This document shows, piece after piece, positions 27,240 through 39,500 of a stretch of 64,000 bases of DNA. The stretch comes from Chamaelirium japonicum. Taxonomy: Eukaryota > Streptophyta > Magnoliopsida > Liliales > Melanthiaceae. Within the stretch, counting starts at the first letter, position 1. The number at the start of each line of letters is the position of its first letter. Under the pieces are notes generated by a model. It did no database searches, was not told where the DNA came from, and saw nothing but the letters and a program-made list of their open reading frames with translations. The stretch is from the NCBI GenBank assembly GCA_947650365.1, contig OX393550.1, forward strand, positions 103,938,843-104,002,842, in the 5' to 3' direction. Position numbers and translations under genes: made by a program.

Positions 27240-28255
27240 AGAACTCGACTCTGTCGAGTAAGGCTCTGGGCGGCTCTCATATAACTCCATTAAGTCTGGA
27301 TCCAGTTGCTAAAGCTCCTGACATTCGATCCATGTGTCCTCAAAAGGAGGGCTCCCTTTCCAGCGAACTAAGTACCGCCGGGTTCCACCGTCTCTTCCAG
27401 AGACAATCTCATCATCTAGAATCTTATCAATGCTCTTTGCTGTATATGGTGGGGATATTTCTGGGAGTGGGGGAAGGGGGGCACTCAGGGGCTAAGTCCA
27501 GGGTAGGCACATCTAGTAGTGGATTTCTAGGGTTAAAATATGGGCCCTTATAAGCCACCAGGTCTTCGATATTGAAGGTGGGACTGATGCCAAAACCATC
27601 GGGTAATTCAATAACATAAGCATTATCATTTAATTTTTTTAAAACCTGAAAAGGACCTACACTGCGCGCATGTAGTTTCTTAACGGCTCCCAAAGAAAAC
27701 CGTTCCGGACGAATCTGGATATCACATAATCTCCCACACTGAAAGTCTGAACTCGCTTCCGGGCATCGGCCCTTAATTTATAGCTCGCATTGCTCTGTTC
27801 AATTTTTTTACTGATTTCCTTATGTAAATCATGTACATGAGATGCAAAAGCAGATGCTGACTCAGAAATTCTATAATGCTTAGACATGAGAATAAGATCG
27901 ACTGGTTGCCTAGGTTTGAACCCAGGCACGACTTCATAAGGACTCATACCGGTGGTCCTATTAACATACGTATTATATGCAAACTCGGCTATTGACAGTT
28001 TCAGATCCCAACTCCCAACGTGTTCACCCACTAATGTTCGCAAAAGATTCCTCAAACTCCGATTGACTACCTCGGTTTGATCGTCGGTTTGGGGGTAAAA
28101 TGCCGTGGAAAATTGAAGCTTTGTCCCTAGCTTGTGCTAGAGAGTTTTCCAGAAGAAACTGGTGAACTTGACATCTCGATCCGATACGATGGTTTTGGGT
28201 AATCCATGTAACCTCACGATGCCATCGAAGAAAATTTTTGCAATGCGGGAGGCAT
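27240..28255 (-). pseudogene. Gypsy integrase (truncated) and chromodomain
   Basis: The minus reading has the integrase C-terminal half (NRSLRNLLRTLVGEHVGSWD, AEFAYNTYVNRTTGMSPYEV). It then has a GPFQVLKKLNDNAYVIELP region and finally a chromodomain: ILDDEIVS, RYLVRWKG, EDTWIE (about 27260-27430). That places the element among the chromoviruses. The integrase zinc finger and first catalytic residues are absent: near 28255 the text passes directly from RNase H-like to mid-integrase. A TAG interrupts the chromodomain after the CQEL phrase. The chromodomain is thought to steer insertion towards modified histones; here it could no longer do so. Confidence 0.8.
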
Positions 28256-29788
28256 CTTTTGAACTGTCTCGCCTACTAGTGCAGTATTGATTTCACCGAA
28301 ATCAAGGCAAGACTCGTACTCAGTCTTCAGCTTTTCAAAACCCTCGATCGCAGTGGTCAACTTAGATAGGACAAACATACGACGACTGAGTGCTTCGGCC
28401 GCCTTGTTCTCTACGCCCGCCTTATGGCGCAGGGTAAAAGTATAGTCCTGGAGGAACTCGACCCAGCGACCATGTCGTGCGTTAAGCTTCTTTTGCGAGT
28501 AGATATACCGCAGGGCCTCATGGTCTGAATAGATAACAAATTCTTGCGAGAGCAGATAGTGCCGCCAGTGGTGAAGCGATTGAATTACCGCATAGAATTC
28601 CTTATCGTAAGTGGAGTATCACTGGCGAGTTTCATTCAGTTTCTCGCTGAAATATGCGATAGGATGACCTTCTTGGGAGAGGACGCCCCTATGCCAATTC
28701 CGGAGGTGTCACAGGCTACTTCAAAGACTTTGGTAAAATCTGGGAGGTGCATCACAGGGGCCTCAACCATTCACTTCTTAATTTTCAGAAGAGCTCTAGT
28801 GGTAGCACTCGTCCACTTAAACTCACCTTTCTTTAGGCAATTTGTGATTGGGGCCGTAATGGTACTGAAACCCTTGATGAACCTCCTGTAAAAGGTGGCG
28901 AGACCGTGAAAGCTTTGGACATCCCGGATGTTCTTGGGCTCAGGCCATTATTCAATTGCGCGGACTTTCTCCGGGTCGGCAGAAACCCTGTTGACAGAAA
29001 TAACAAAACCGAGGAAGTGGTCTTCGGTGGCCAGGAAAGTGCACTTCTTAGGATTGGCGAATAGCTCTTCCTTTCTCAGCACGGCACAGACTTGCTGAAG
29101 GTGGTCTAAATGCTGCGCCCGGGACTAGCCTATAAATGAGTATGTCATCAAAGTACACCACAAGGAATTTTCCCATAAAAGGGCAGAGTACTTGTGTCAT
29201 GACTCTCATGAAAGTGCTAGGCGCATTGGTCAGTCCAAACGGCATAACCATCCATTCGTACAGTCCGTCCTTGGTCTTAAATTCCATCTTCCACTCATCT
29301 CCAGGGCGGATGCGAATTTGGTAATAACCACTCTTCAAGTCAAAATTGGGGAAGACTATGGCTCCAGTCATCATGTCTAACAGATCATCCAGGTGAGGGA
29401 TAGGGAAACGGTACTTGATAGTTATCTTGTTGATGGCACGGCTATCCACGCACATACGCCAGGTTCCATTCTTCTTGGGCGTAAGCAGAGCGGGAACCGC
29501 GCAAGGGCTTATGCTCTCTTTGATGAAACCCTTTCTCACTAATTCATTAACTTGCCGTTTCAGCTCGGCATGCTCCGTAGGGTTCATTCGGTAGTGGGGC
29601 AGGTTGGGGAGGCTCGCTCCAGGAACCAAATCGATGGCGTGTTGTATGTCACGCATTGGAGGTAGTTGGTCTGGGAGGTCCTCAGGGAAGACATCGGCGA
29701 ACTCTTTCAGCACTGGAGCAATCTCTAGGGGAATATCTTGGGTGGACTCTTTAGAAACTTCCCGGGCTGTAAGGATCATGACTGGAGC
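28256..29788 (-). pseudogene. Gypsy reverse transcriptase and RNase H
   Basis: The 243-residue frame 29048-29779 holds RT motifs in order: [67 protein letters not shown] and the catalytic YFDD (at [11 protein letters not shown]). The RNase H part continues below 29048 in broken frames (VACDTSG, then YSDHEALRYI and LNARHGRWVEFLQDY). RT motifs look complete, but the frame is cut at both sides, so no polyprotein can be made. Confidence 0.85.
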
Positions 29789-30259
29789 TCATTTTTCCAT
29801 CTCAATGCTCAATTCTTTGGCACTGATGTAACTAATATTGTGGGCTTTCTTAGTGGGGGTGGGCGGCTGCGTAGGCTGACTACTCTTGGGTTGCGAGGGC
29901 AATAGTTTGATTTTCTTACCCTCGTGTTCAAACAGGCACATGTTAGATCGGCCATAGATGAGAACATCATTATCGAAAAGCCAAGGCCTTCCCAATATAA
30001 CTTGACCCACACCCATAGTCAAGACATCACACTAGATCTTCTCCTGATAGGCATTGGAGTTTATGGGGACCAAACATCGTTGCTTGACCTCCATTGCCGT
30101 AGAGTTGATCCAGGAGACTTGGTATGGTCGAGGATGGGGAACTACCTTCAATGCGATCTTGGAGATCATGGCAGACGAAACTGTGTTAACGCAACTTCCA
30201 CTGTCGATGATCACTTTACAGTTCTTATCCCTAATCCTGTTGAAGGTATAAAAGATATT
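29789..30259 (-). pseudogene. Gypsy aspartic protease region
   Basis: The minus text has VIIDSGSCVNTVSS, with the D-S-G active site, and later VILGRPWLFDNDVLIYGRSN. It is followed by a Pro/Lys-rich linker (SQPTQPPTPTKKAHNISYI) to RT. A stop between the two halves (near 30030) breaks the frame. The place between gag and RT fits the gypsy protease. Confidence 0.75.
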
Positions 30260-31432
30260 GGTACGTCTCTAGTCATCTTGCTCTTTCGGTTGGGACAAGG
30301 CGCACCTTACAACTGACAACTTGACGGGCGACGTATACCTAAGGCAAGCTAGTGTGGGGTCACTATCATCATCATCGAAGTCTCCCGTGTCTTCGTCGGC
30401 TTGGTACATGAAACCGTCAACCTCTGACTCTAGTGCTTCAATAGGTGTACCATCAATGATGTTAATTTTGACGGGGCTAGGGCAATTTACAGCCATGTGT
30501 CCATAACCCTGGCACTTGTAGCACTTGATCAGGGGACTGACTTTGGAGAAATCTTTCTTAGGGCCCTTGCCATGGTTGTCCTTCTCATTACTTCGACTGG
30601 TGGGGTCGGCTCGTTATTGGGATTAGTTGGGGTAGGGCCGACTTTAGTAGTTGCTTGAGGAGGATTGAGGGGCATTGCTTCAGGAATCTTGGCCCCGATG
30701 GGAGTGGGTGGACCTAATGCTATCGAGATCTTGCACTAAAGCGTAGGCCCTCTCTAATTCTGTAACATCTCGAGCAAGTAGCTCGTTCCTCAGGTCTTTT
30801 CTCAGACTTGACCGAAAACGGGATAGAACTTGAACAGGGGTTTCAGTCCCCCAGAACGTTGTAGCGGGTCAAGAACTCGTCAAATTTGGCGACATAGTCC
30901 CTCGCTGACTTGTTGCCTTGAGTGAATTGATGTCATTGATCCAAGAGGCATGCCTGATAGGAGGGTGGCACGTATTTCTCTTTCAGTTCATTCTTCATGG
31001 CTACCCAAGTATCGATGGGGTCTTGGTTTCGGGCCACTCTCAAGGCCTCTACATTGGTCCAGTATTGACTGGCGGGGCCACTAAGTTTCATCGCGATAAA
31101 TTGGACTTTTCTGGGTTCCGTTAAAGGGTACCAGGCAAATACCGGTCCATGGATTGGAGCCAGTCTAGAAAAAATTGGGGATCATGCCGGCCATCGAAAG
31201 AGGGCACTTCTAGCCTGATGCTCCGAAGATATTGTTCATCCGGATCTTGATTATTTTGCTAAGGTGGTCGAAAATCTTGAGGGTCTAGGGGTGGTGGAGT
31301 CCGAGGTGGAGCTTGGTCCAGACGGTCAAAACGGGCATTAGTATCACGCTGGTAAGCTGCGAAATTTTGGTTCATGGTGGCAATCCCCTGAGCTAACTCA
31401 GTTAGTGTCCTACCTAGGGCGTCGGGATCCAT
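30260..31432 (-). pseudogene. Gypsy gag with zinc knuckle
   Basis: An ATG at 31432 opens MDPDALGRTLTELAQ. The retrotransposon gag core follows (SFDGRHDPQFFLDWLQSMD, GPASQYWTNVEALR, SARDYVAKFDEFLTRYN). A zinc knuckle CYKCQGYGHMAVNC (CX2CX4HX4C) lies at about 30475-30515. Stops occur at 31259-31261 (TAG, one C-to-T step from CAG), 30932 and elsewhere, with frameshifts, so it is dead. Confidence 0.8.
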
Positions 31433-31589
31433 GTTGCAACTGTCAGACTCACTAGATTTCCCTAAAAGATATGGTCTACCCCTACGGGTTGGCATGCACA
31501 CACAACGACAATCAATGCAAATGAAATGATGACATATAATAAATGCAGGGATCCTATCTAAAGGGCACGACCATACTCTGATACCAGAA

Positions 31590-32988
31590 TGATGCAATAC
31601 GACGCAGGTGGGCAGGAAATCAGCAATTCAATTGTACCAGCAATGTTTCACTATAATTTAAGAATCATATGCAGGAATCATTGTTCATACAATCGCAGGA
31701 ATGATGGATTTAACAAGTCACTACTAGCACCCTCAGTTCTCTTCCCGTATTCTGAATTAAAATAATTAATGCTTAAATTATTGGCACGAGTCTGTCCCGC
31801 AATATCAAATACTAGTAATTTACCGGGCAGGAGTGAACACTCAATCTCTCGACAGTGGACAGCAGTGAGCAGTTGATAATACCCCAGAGACTCAACTGAT
31901 TGAACCAGAAAGTACCTTGCCAGGTAGGGATGTCCTTCTGAGGAGATGATGGCAGTGCGGGAACGCCAGCATCACAAGCAACGATGCAGGTAATGTACTC
32001 CAAATACTCCTCCACGCTCTTCCTTCGTCAATCTAGAAATCGAGGAAGGGGGGGTTGATATCGAGGTACCCGTCTGTGTTCGGGATCATGCCGTGATCCG
32101 CGTCTGAGTCTACCATGCGATCATACCGAGGTTTGGAGAATGGGGAGGAGAGGTGGGTAGGGCGGGAGACGGGGGAAAAACTGTTGGCTGGCCGGGGTTG
32201 AGAGGAGGGGAAGGGGAGGGCGTGGGGTCGGGCTGCAGAAAATGGGAACGGGGTCGGGTCGGGTCGGGTCGGATCACGGGAGGTTGCTCGGGCTTAGTCA
32301 CAAGGAGAGGAGGGGATGGGGTTGGGGATTGAGCATGACAGAGGAGAGAAGGGGGGATCAGTCGGGTCATAGGGAGGGGCGGGGTTGAGCGCGGGTCGGT
32401 GCGGGGGAAGAGCGGCAGGGGTGGGGTGGTGGTGCGGTGGCGCAGGGAGGAGGTGGGGCTCAAGTAGTCCTCGGGCCTGGGCGCGGCAGCGGGAGGCGGA
32501 GGGATGGGGTCGGGTCGGTCTCCGGGACGCAGCAGAGAGGCGGAGGGGGGGGGATCCTGGTCAGGGTTTGGAGAGGGGGGGAGAAGGGAAACAGGGGAGG
32601 TCGATAGGGCTTAGAAGAGGGGAAAGGGGGAAATGGGATGGTGGGTTCCCCCTAGGGTTTCACATACCTAGGTGGGACCTAGGGTTAGGTCTAGGTTTGG
32701 GTTTCACACACCTAACCTTAGCTCTCTCATAATTGTGGGAAGAAGCAAAATTTTTATTCATTATTCAGTACCCCAAATGAGAAGACAAGTGCCTTTATAT
32801 AGGCTTACAATGACTGGTCCGCACGACCAATAAGCAAGGTGGGACTAAACACAAGTGCCAAAAAATAAAACACAAAAAAACAACATGGGCTCAAACTAGA
32901 ATAACTGATCATATCCACAAGCTAAGCGGCCAGTCTCCTGCGCTGGTACACACACCAAGGACGTGGCTCCGTGCTAATGTCCGCATCA
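31590..32988 (-). repeat. Gypsy 5' LTR
   Basis: 1399 bp, from TGATGCAATACG to GTCCGCATCA. It is collinear with 25740-27222, with indels mainly in the G-rich array (32130-32640). Confidence 0.9.
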
Positions 32989-32993
32989 GGAGG

Positions 32994-33586
32994 TCGACTC
33001 CCAGCGGCATTACTATCCTCTTTTCCCCAATGAAAATCTTGTTATGAAATTGTCAGGGATTCTTACATCCGGCGGCGATTGGCATGTTAAACTTCTAGTG
33101 AAGAAGTTTGATCCACAAGTAGTTTTACTAGTGGAGAGTCATGTGAGGTTATCTAAATTAAGTCGAGTTAAGGCGATATTTTAGGGTCAATTTGAAGTGG
33201 CCTGTATTCCGTCCAATGGGATGGCCGGTGGGATTGTATGTTTGTGGTGTGGGGACTTGGGTTTCTTTACTGCCCTGGTTCGCCAGGAGCAAGTGTTGAA
33301 CTTGGTGGTGACTGAACATAGTGCCAATTCTATTATTCTATCTTCTATTTATGCGAGTAATTCAGAACCGGATAGACGTCGATTGTGGGCAGAACTGAAG
33401 GTGTTAAGTCGGATGCAATATCTTTGGTGCTTGTTAGGGGACTACAACTGTGTGTTGACACCGGAGGATAAAAGGGGAGGTAGACCATTTTGTTGGTCGT
33501 GAAGCACTAGAGAGTTTTTGGAGATGGTAACTAACAGTGGGTTCTGGGATGTTCAGTTCAATGGTGAGGCTTTTACATGGTGTAAT
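32994..33586 (+). pseudogene. LINE 2, ORF1 tail and ORF2 endonuclease start
   Basis: The reading that ends at TGA 33031-33033 (RLPAALLSSFPQ) is the last piece of ORF1. The overlapping ATG at 33030 starts ORF2 with MKILL, a stop, then NCQG. The Asn-Cys pair is typical of the L1 AP-endonuclease start (compare MKVLSWNCRG in LINE 1). Further text resembles the endonuclease (GDYNCVL phrase near 33440) but with many stops. It ends at the copia 2 insertion point. Nearly all of ORF1 is missing upstream, either by 5' truncation or by loss around the gypsy insertion. Confidence 0.7.
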
Positions 33587-35553
33587 TGTTGTAGCTCGTG
33601 TGTCCTTAGCGTGGAATTTCTGTATTAACATTAATAAAGATGACTTTGGTTATTGCTTTAATTAGAATACTACTATGGTGTATGATAATACTCATATAAT
33701 AAAAGAACCCTAGGGAACACAGTAGGCCACTGAGGTGCATGGAGGATCCATGCTTGGGAGACCCAGTGTACCAATTCTGTATAGACCTATAACTAGTTTA
33801 CAGCTTAGGTGATACCGGTCGCTTCACCGAGAACAAGCTGTTGACAGGTAGAGGATGTGGTGAAGTCTCCACCATAGGAACGTGAGATTCCCATTCACCT
33901 GACCAAGCACGTTGGTCGTGTTGAACAGGAACCAAGACGGTGCACAGTTCAGTGATTCAGACACTGGTGTATAAATCGTCTTACTATTATAGATAATCCG
34001 TCCTTAACCCTGAGGGACCATGTTTACTGGACCAACCAGTTGTGTGGTGCTTTGATGTGCCAACGTGTGCGGACCTTCCATAGTCCAATACCATGGTACG
34101 TTGGGTTACCCGGCTGACGCTTGAGTGACATGTAATCCCTATAGGTTATCCGACGTCCAGTGTTGGATGGGTGCGTTTTGATGAGTCAATCTGTCCACAC
34201 AGTTAACCCAGGCCTGGTGGTTGTCAGTACAACTGATGATGTTCCAGATGCTAGGCATAGCACCGGAAGGTGTGTGGTGTTATAGATGATAAGTCATCAA
34301 ACCCTAGTCAGATGATCGATCGGGATCTGACGGTGCTCCCCACCATCCGAGTCGTATCATGGCACCAGTAATAGGAGGGACTAAGGATTATCGGAGTATA
34401 GTAGAGAACAGGGATACGAGGGAGTAACATAAGTTTAGGATCACTAGAGTTCAACTCGCGTCGCACTCTGGGTGGCTACGCGGGTTAATCGGATTAGGGC
34501 TGATTAACGGAACTTTTGGTGTATCACCGGAATATTTAATCAGGGATCCGATTGGAGCTAGAGATCCCGAACCCTGAAGGTTCCACCCTGTCGTTGGGTA
34601 TAGAAATTGTTTCCTGACCTAGTTGGATACGTTGGATGCGAAGTAGCGCGATGGAGCGCAAGCCCGGAGCCAAAGAACCTAATTCATATATGTTACGGAC
34701 CGTAGGGGTATTTTGGTAAATACTAAAATATGGCTCAGAACACATTGAATATGGATCTTAGATTGAGCGGAATAATTCTAAGAGCTCAAAGGCGTTGACG
34801 GAACTCGATTCCGAGTAGCGCACCTCACTCAGTCTCTCTTTCAGTTTTCCGCTTTTCGTGAAGGGCGTTTTCGTCCAGGCTTCACGATAGACACCCAGAA
34901 TCCCTAAAAACCGCCCCCGCTTATCCCTATCCACCTAGGGGCCGGCCAAAGCCTCCTTGGAGCCATGGGAGACCGACCCTATATAGGAATAGGGAGAGGG
35001 AGGGGCCGGCTCTATGGTTCCTCTCCTCCAGAAAATCCGAACCCCCCTACTAGCCTCCTCCTTTGTGGTTTCGGCCAAGGAAAAGAGAGGAAGAAGAAGG
35101 GAGAAGGAAGAGGAAGGAAGGAGAAGGAAGAAGAGAGAGAGAGAGAGAGAGAGAGGAGGAGGAGATCTCGCGGCTCGCTATCGTCTTCGCAACGGATTCC
35201 TCTGTCGGCTCGAAATCCTTGCACTCAGAGACGGGATTTTGAGGATTCTTCAATTCGCAAAGGACAAGGAGCTATCCAACAGTTTCCCTTGCGATTCAAG
35301 TATGGTTCTTCATCATTCTGTCATCGCCAGATCATAGATCCATAAGGTATGATGAATCTAAACACCTAAGTAGATGTATTCATGTCTTTCGTAGATCATA
35401 GTATGCCTCTAGGGTGTCCGCACATATGCTAAGATCGTAGATTTGCATGTAGATTGTTTTTATAGCGAAATTGTAATGAAACATACACCGTATGATCTTC
35501 GGATCTTTCTTTTGCTTCCGCTGTGACTCTGATTAGCGGATCCAATTCCAATA
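33587..35553 (+). repeat. Copia 2, 5' LTR
   Basis: 1967 bp. The 3' end reads ATA where the partner has ACA. It holds a (GA)n run at about 35132-35155 that is shorter in the partner. Frames in it are purine-repeat artefacts. Confidence 0.9.
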
Positions 35554-37433
35554 ATTTGTATCAGAACACGCTTTGGTGTATGTTTCATGCATGAATTCGT
35601 GAAAACATCAAGTGAATATATGATGGCATATGTTTTCGTTGGGGTTCGGCGTAGATCATGCATATGGATTGTGCTATGTATCGTTTTTTTGCAGGTGCCG
35701 TGCTGAATAGTAATATGTGATTGCATGCATCCGGGGGTCGGACCCCGGATTTAATTTTTGTATTGATTATTATTGTGCTTGTGGTTTTTGAGGCTCTAGA
35801 TGGGCAAGGGTGGGGGTTGACCATCCTTGGTTCCCTGGCCAATTTTCTAGGATTGTTTCATTTTCTTTTTAGCGAAATTGTACACGAACGAGCACTTGCT
35901 CGGAGCGTGTTAGTTTTTCGGTCATAGGAAGAAGGAGATGATGCCTCATCCACGGTTCGGGCAAGCGGTACCATGGTGTGCAAAGACTCGGCGAAAGCGT
36001 GCACGTTGGCGATGATGGGGATCATCGTCAAAGATCGTGCAGAACGGAAGAGCAGGATATCTTGGCTGTGCTATTCAGGTTCAGGGGTCGGACCCTGGAC
36101 TTGATTCAGTTTGGATGTTTTTCTGTTGATTCTCTTTACTTATTGTTTAGAGAACCCCGATGATAATTTTATTATCTTGCTTGTGAGTTTGTCTCTAGAT
36201 CAGGCTTAGGGTTAGTACTAAGCTGATGGATTCATCGGTGTCTCTAAATGGTTCTAACACGTGCGAATCCGGTGGCTAGCTAAAAGGAAAGGCAGTAACC
36301 GCCCTCATGGTAATTCAGGTAGCCAAGTATTGTGCATCGAGATAGACACAGTGTTATATTTGTTTAGAGATAATTAACTAATGTCTCCATAAGAAGTATG
36401 ATAACCCTAATGGGATGCCCTTTCCCCACGTGGTCCAAGCGACCAAGTTAGGTTAGGATTTCACTGTGTGATACCCGTTTCTAGATGACGTTTGATGGTA
36501 GTATGAACTCATCACGATTTGGTTATGCCACCATTAGGTTAAGGTCCGACGGAGGTTGTCGGATGTCTCTATTTGGCCAGCATCAAAACCTGTAATAAGA
36601 TGAGGGCTACTATGACATCAGGCATCAAATTGTGAACGAGGCATCATTGTAGTGGGAGTCCTTTCCACGTTGACCTTAGGCTAGGCTCCAGATCTTAGGA
36701 TTATGGGAAAACTAGTGAAGTATCGGGATCCTTGGAATCTATGTAATGTGATCCTTGCAAGAAAGGCGAAAGCTGAGTATTCAAGGTAGGGACTATGATA
36801 TTTTCCGAGGATACTAATGCTTTGCGGGAGGGTTTGTAATCCTAGTGGGAGCACGATAGACCAGGGTCTAAGTCTAGGAGGTCGTAACCTTTCTAGATAT
36901 GCATAAAACCTCATAAAGAAGGGATGTGTAAGAGGTTCCCTCCAAAGGGGAGCCCCTGGCCTCCACAATCAATCGACTAAGGGTCTGGGTGGGAGGTACG
37001 CAGTTCGATATTCCCACCGGGTGAGAGCTGTGTTTCCTTCCATGTTGGTTCGCCTAGTGGTTTTCTTCGGGACATGGAGGATGCCGGTGGCAGTGGGTGA
37101 TGGATTTTTCCTGCACCGCGGGAGCCTATGAACCCCCCTACCGACACCACATAGATTTGTGGGAAGTATCCGAAAGCTTATGTGAAGCCGCTGTTGCTGC
37201 GCACGCGGGTCACATAAAGCTGGCAGAAGCGGTTGCATGCTCTCACCGAGATGCTGTCTCCAATTTAAGACCGATAGTCTCAGTGCTCGAGCACAGGGAA
37301 TTTAGATTCCTGGATGTCTCCACTTGAGGTAGTGAAGACATAGCGGCTGGAGTAAACATTATCTATTTCTAAATTCCATGAAATAGATTGTAGTAAACCC
37401 TAATTTTGCTTTGAACCATTATTTACAGAAATT
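35554..37433 (+). other. Copia 2 leader
   Basis: This is a long untranslated stretch between primer site and gag. A GGGTCGGACCC phrase recurs at about 35736 and 36086. No gene is supported; short frames have no domains. Confidence 0.6.
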
Positions 37434-38272
37434 ATGACCAAGCTCGACCCCCTTGCCTCCATACTTAATGATAACAAACTTACGGGACCAAACTATGAGG
37501 ACTGGAAGCGTAACTTGATGCTCGTCCTAAGGGTTGGCAAACACATAATTGCCCTAAGTACCCCTCAACCAGCCATGCCGGGACCAAGTGCAACTGAGGC
37601 CCAATTAAAGAAATGAAAAGACTGGCTAGATGCTGATGAGATGTACAAGTGCTACATAGTGGCATCTTTGCAGACCGTCCTTCAGAAGCAAGTCGAAGAC
37701 ATGGCCTTTGCTTCAGACATGATGCTCTACCTAAAGGAAATATTCAAGGGTCGTAGTCGGGTAACTCGTTACCTGACCATCAAGAAATTGGTGTCCACAA
37801 AGATGGCAGAGGGGACTTTAGTTCGGGATCATATACTGAAATTGTTTGGCTATGTGAACGAGCTTGGTTCCTTCGATGTCATCTTGGATGCAGAGATCCA
37901 GACCGATATTTTCCTCGCATCTCTGTCAGGAACATTTGAGGGCTTCGTTACCAACTTCAACCTTAACCAGTTGGAGATGTCTAACGTAGAGCTCCTAGCG
38001 GTGCTCCAGGCGGCAGAGGATGGGATAAAGGTAGGAGCCCAATCCCTGAACGTAGAGCGGAATTCTTCTCTGAAAGCCAAGGGCAAGTTTCAGAAAAAAA
38101 AGTCTAAGAAGACCGTGAAGATGGGCCAGGTGCAGTTGCAGGTTCCTAAGCAGAATGGTCCGGCAAAGCTCAAAGGAAAATGTTTCCGATGTGCTAAGAA
38201 GGGGCACTAGAAGGGCGACTGCCGCGCGGCTCCCAAGAAGGCTGAGACAGGTATATCTAAAATCCACATAGT
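37434..38272 (+). pseudogene. Copia 2 gag
   Basis: The ATG at 37434 opens MTKLDPLASILNDNKLTGPN then YEDWKRNLMLVL, the copia gag (UBN2) start. A basic stretch precedes the zinc knuckle CFRCAKKGH at 38185-38210. TGA at 37614-37616 and TAG at 38208-38210 replace the Trp codons expected there (the second at the conserved GHW of the knuckle). Between the stops 189 residues remain in one frame. The protein would form the particle in an intact element. Confidence 0.85.
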
Positions 38273-39500
38273 AGAATCCCTTGTAGTATCCAGTTGTTCT
38301 CTAGTTTCATGGATTGTGGATTCTGGTTCCACTAACCATGCTTGCAATAATTTGTAGGGATTCAAGGAGACAAGAAAACTAGGTAATGGGGAGAGAATCC
38401 TAAGCATGGGAACTGAGACCGTGGCAGAGGCTGAAGCAGTTGGAGATATCGTCTTGCAGTTCTTTGATGGAAAAAGTTTATTACTTAGAGACATACTTTA
38501 TGTACCATCCTTGAGACGAAATTAAATTTCTGTTTCCTAATTGAATAATGAAGGTTTTTTAATTTTATTTGATGCTTCTTGTGTGTCAATTAAATTGAAT
38601 GGTTCCTTTGTTTGTAAGGGAAAGATACAGAATGGTCTCTATGTAATTAACTCCAATCATAAGCAGGATAACATAACTGAAGCTTGTGTGATTAATTCAT
38701 CTAAAAGGAAAAATTCCTCAGATAATCCAACACTCCTTTGGCATCTAAGGCTTGGACACATAGCCTCAGACATGATTCACAGGTTGGTTAAGGTAGGACT
38801 CTTAAGTCCAGATGTTTCAGAAAGCCTACCGACGTGTGAGTCTTGCCTGGAAGGCAAGATGACTAAAAGATCTTTCCGAGTCAAAGGTAGCAGATCTAAG
38901 GAGGTATTAGAGTTGGTACATACTGATGTATGTGGGCCTATAAATATCCGTGCCATAGGAGGCTTCGAGTATTTCATCACCTTCACGGATGATCACTCGA
39001 GGTTCGGATACATATACCTAATACGGCGGAAGTCTGAATCCTTTGATAAATTCAAGGAGTTCAGAGCTGAAGCAGAAAAGCAGACGGGTAAAAGTATTAA
39101 GTCTCTTCGATCGGATCGAGGAGGCGAATACCTATCGGATGAATTGATTGGGTACCTGCGTGAGCATGGGATCGTATCCCAGTTGACTGCACCAGGGACA
39201 CCACAACAAAATGGTATATCTGAGAGGAGAAACCGAACTTTGTTAGACATGGTTCGAACTATGATGAGTTATGCAACATTGCCACCTAGTTTTTAGGGAT
39301 ATGCCCTAGAGACAACAGCATATACTTTGAACTTTGTTCCATCAAAGTCAGTACGTCTAATTCCTTGGGAGCTGTGGTTGAAGCAAAAGTCAAGCCTACA
39401 ACACTTTAGGATTTGGGGTTGTCCAGTACATGTGCGGAAGGACAAGTGAGATAAGATGGAGTCAAAAACTAAGGTATGTCTGTTCATTGGGTATCCAAAA
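38273..39500 (+). pseudogene. Copia 2 protease and integrase
   Basis: WIVDSGSTNHAC at about 38305 is the protease active site. From 38541 a 251-residue frame runs through the GAG-pre-integrase finger (LLWHLRLGHIASDMIHRLV, CESCLEGKM) into the integrase core. That core has VHTDVCGPI, FITFTDDHSRFGYIYLI, LRSDRGGEYLSDEL and GIVSQLTAPGTPQQNGISER, which together carry the D, D and E residues. TAG 39294-39296 falls in the conserved SFWGYAL motif, replacing its Trp. Earlier TAG and TAA codons at about 38356 and 38523 also interrupt the frame. Confidence 0.9.

Larger units (their letters stand above)
25740..32988 (-). mobile_element. Ty3/gypsy chromovirus
   Basis: Long LTRs (25740-27222 and 31590-32988) have inverted ends TGATGC/GCATCA. 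A 5-bp target duplication GGAGG flanks it (25735-25739, 32989-32993). On minus, a primer site for initiator tRNA-Met (TGGTATCAGAGTATGG, complement of 31571-31586) precedes gag. Protease, RT-RNase H, integrase and chromodomain follow in gypsy order. The coding part is decayed, and the N-terminal integrase is deleted. Confidence 0.9.

Noticed and set aside
34965..35345. 126-residue frame in the copia 2 LTR (and its partner at 42780)
   Set aside because: It lies wholly inside an LTR over a purine-rich run, with no domain.
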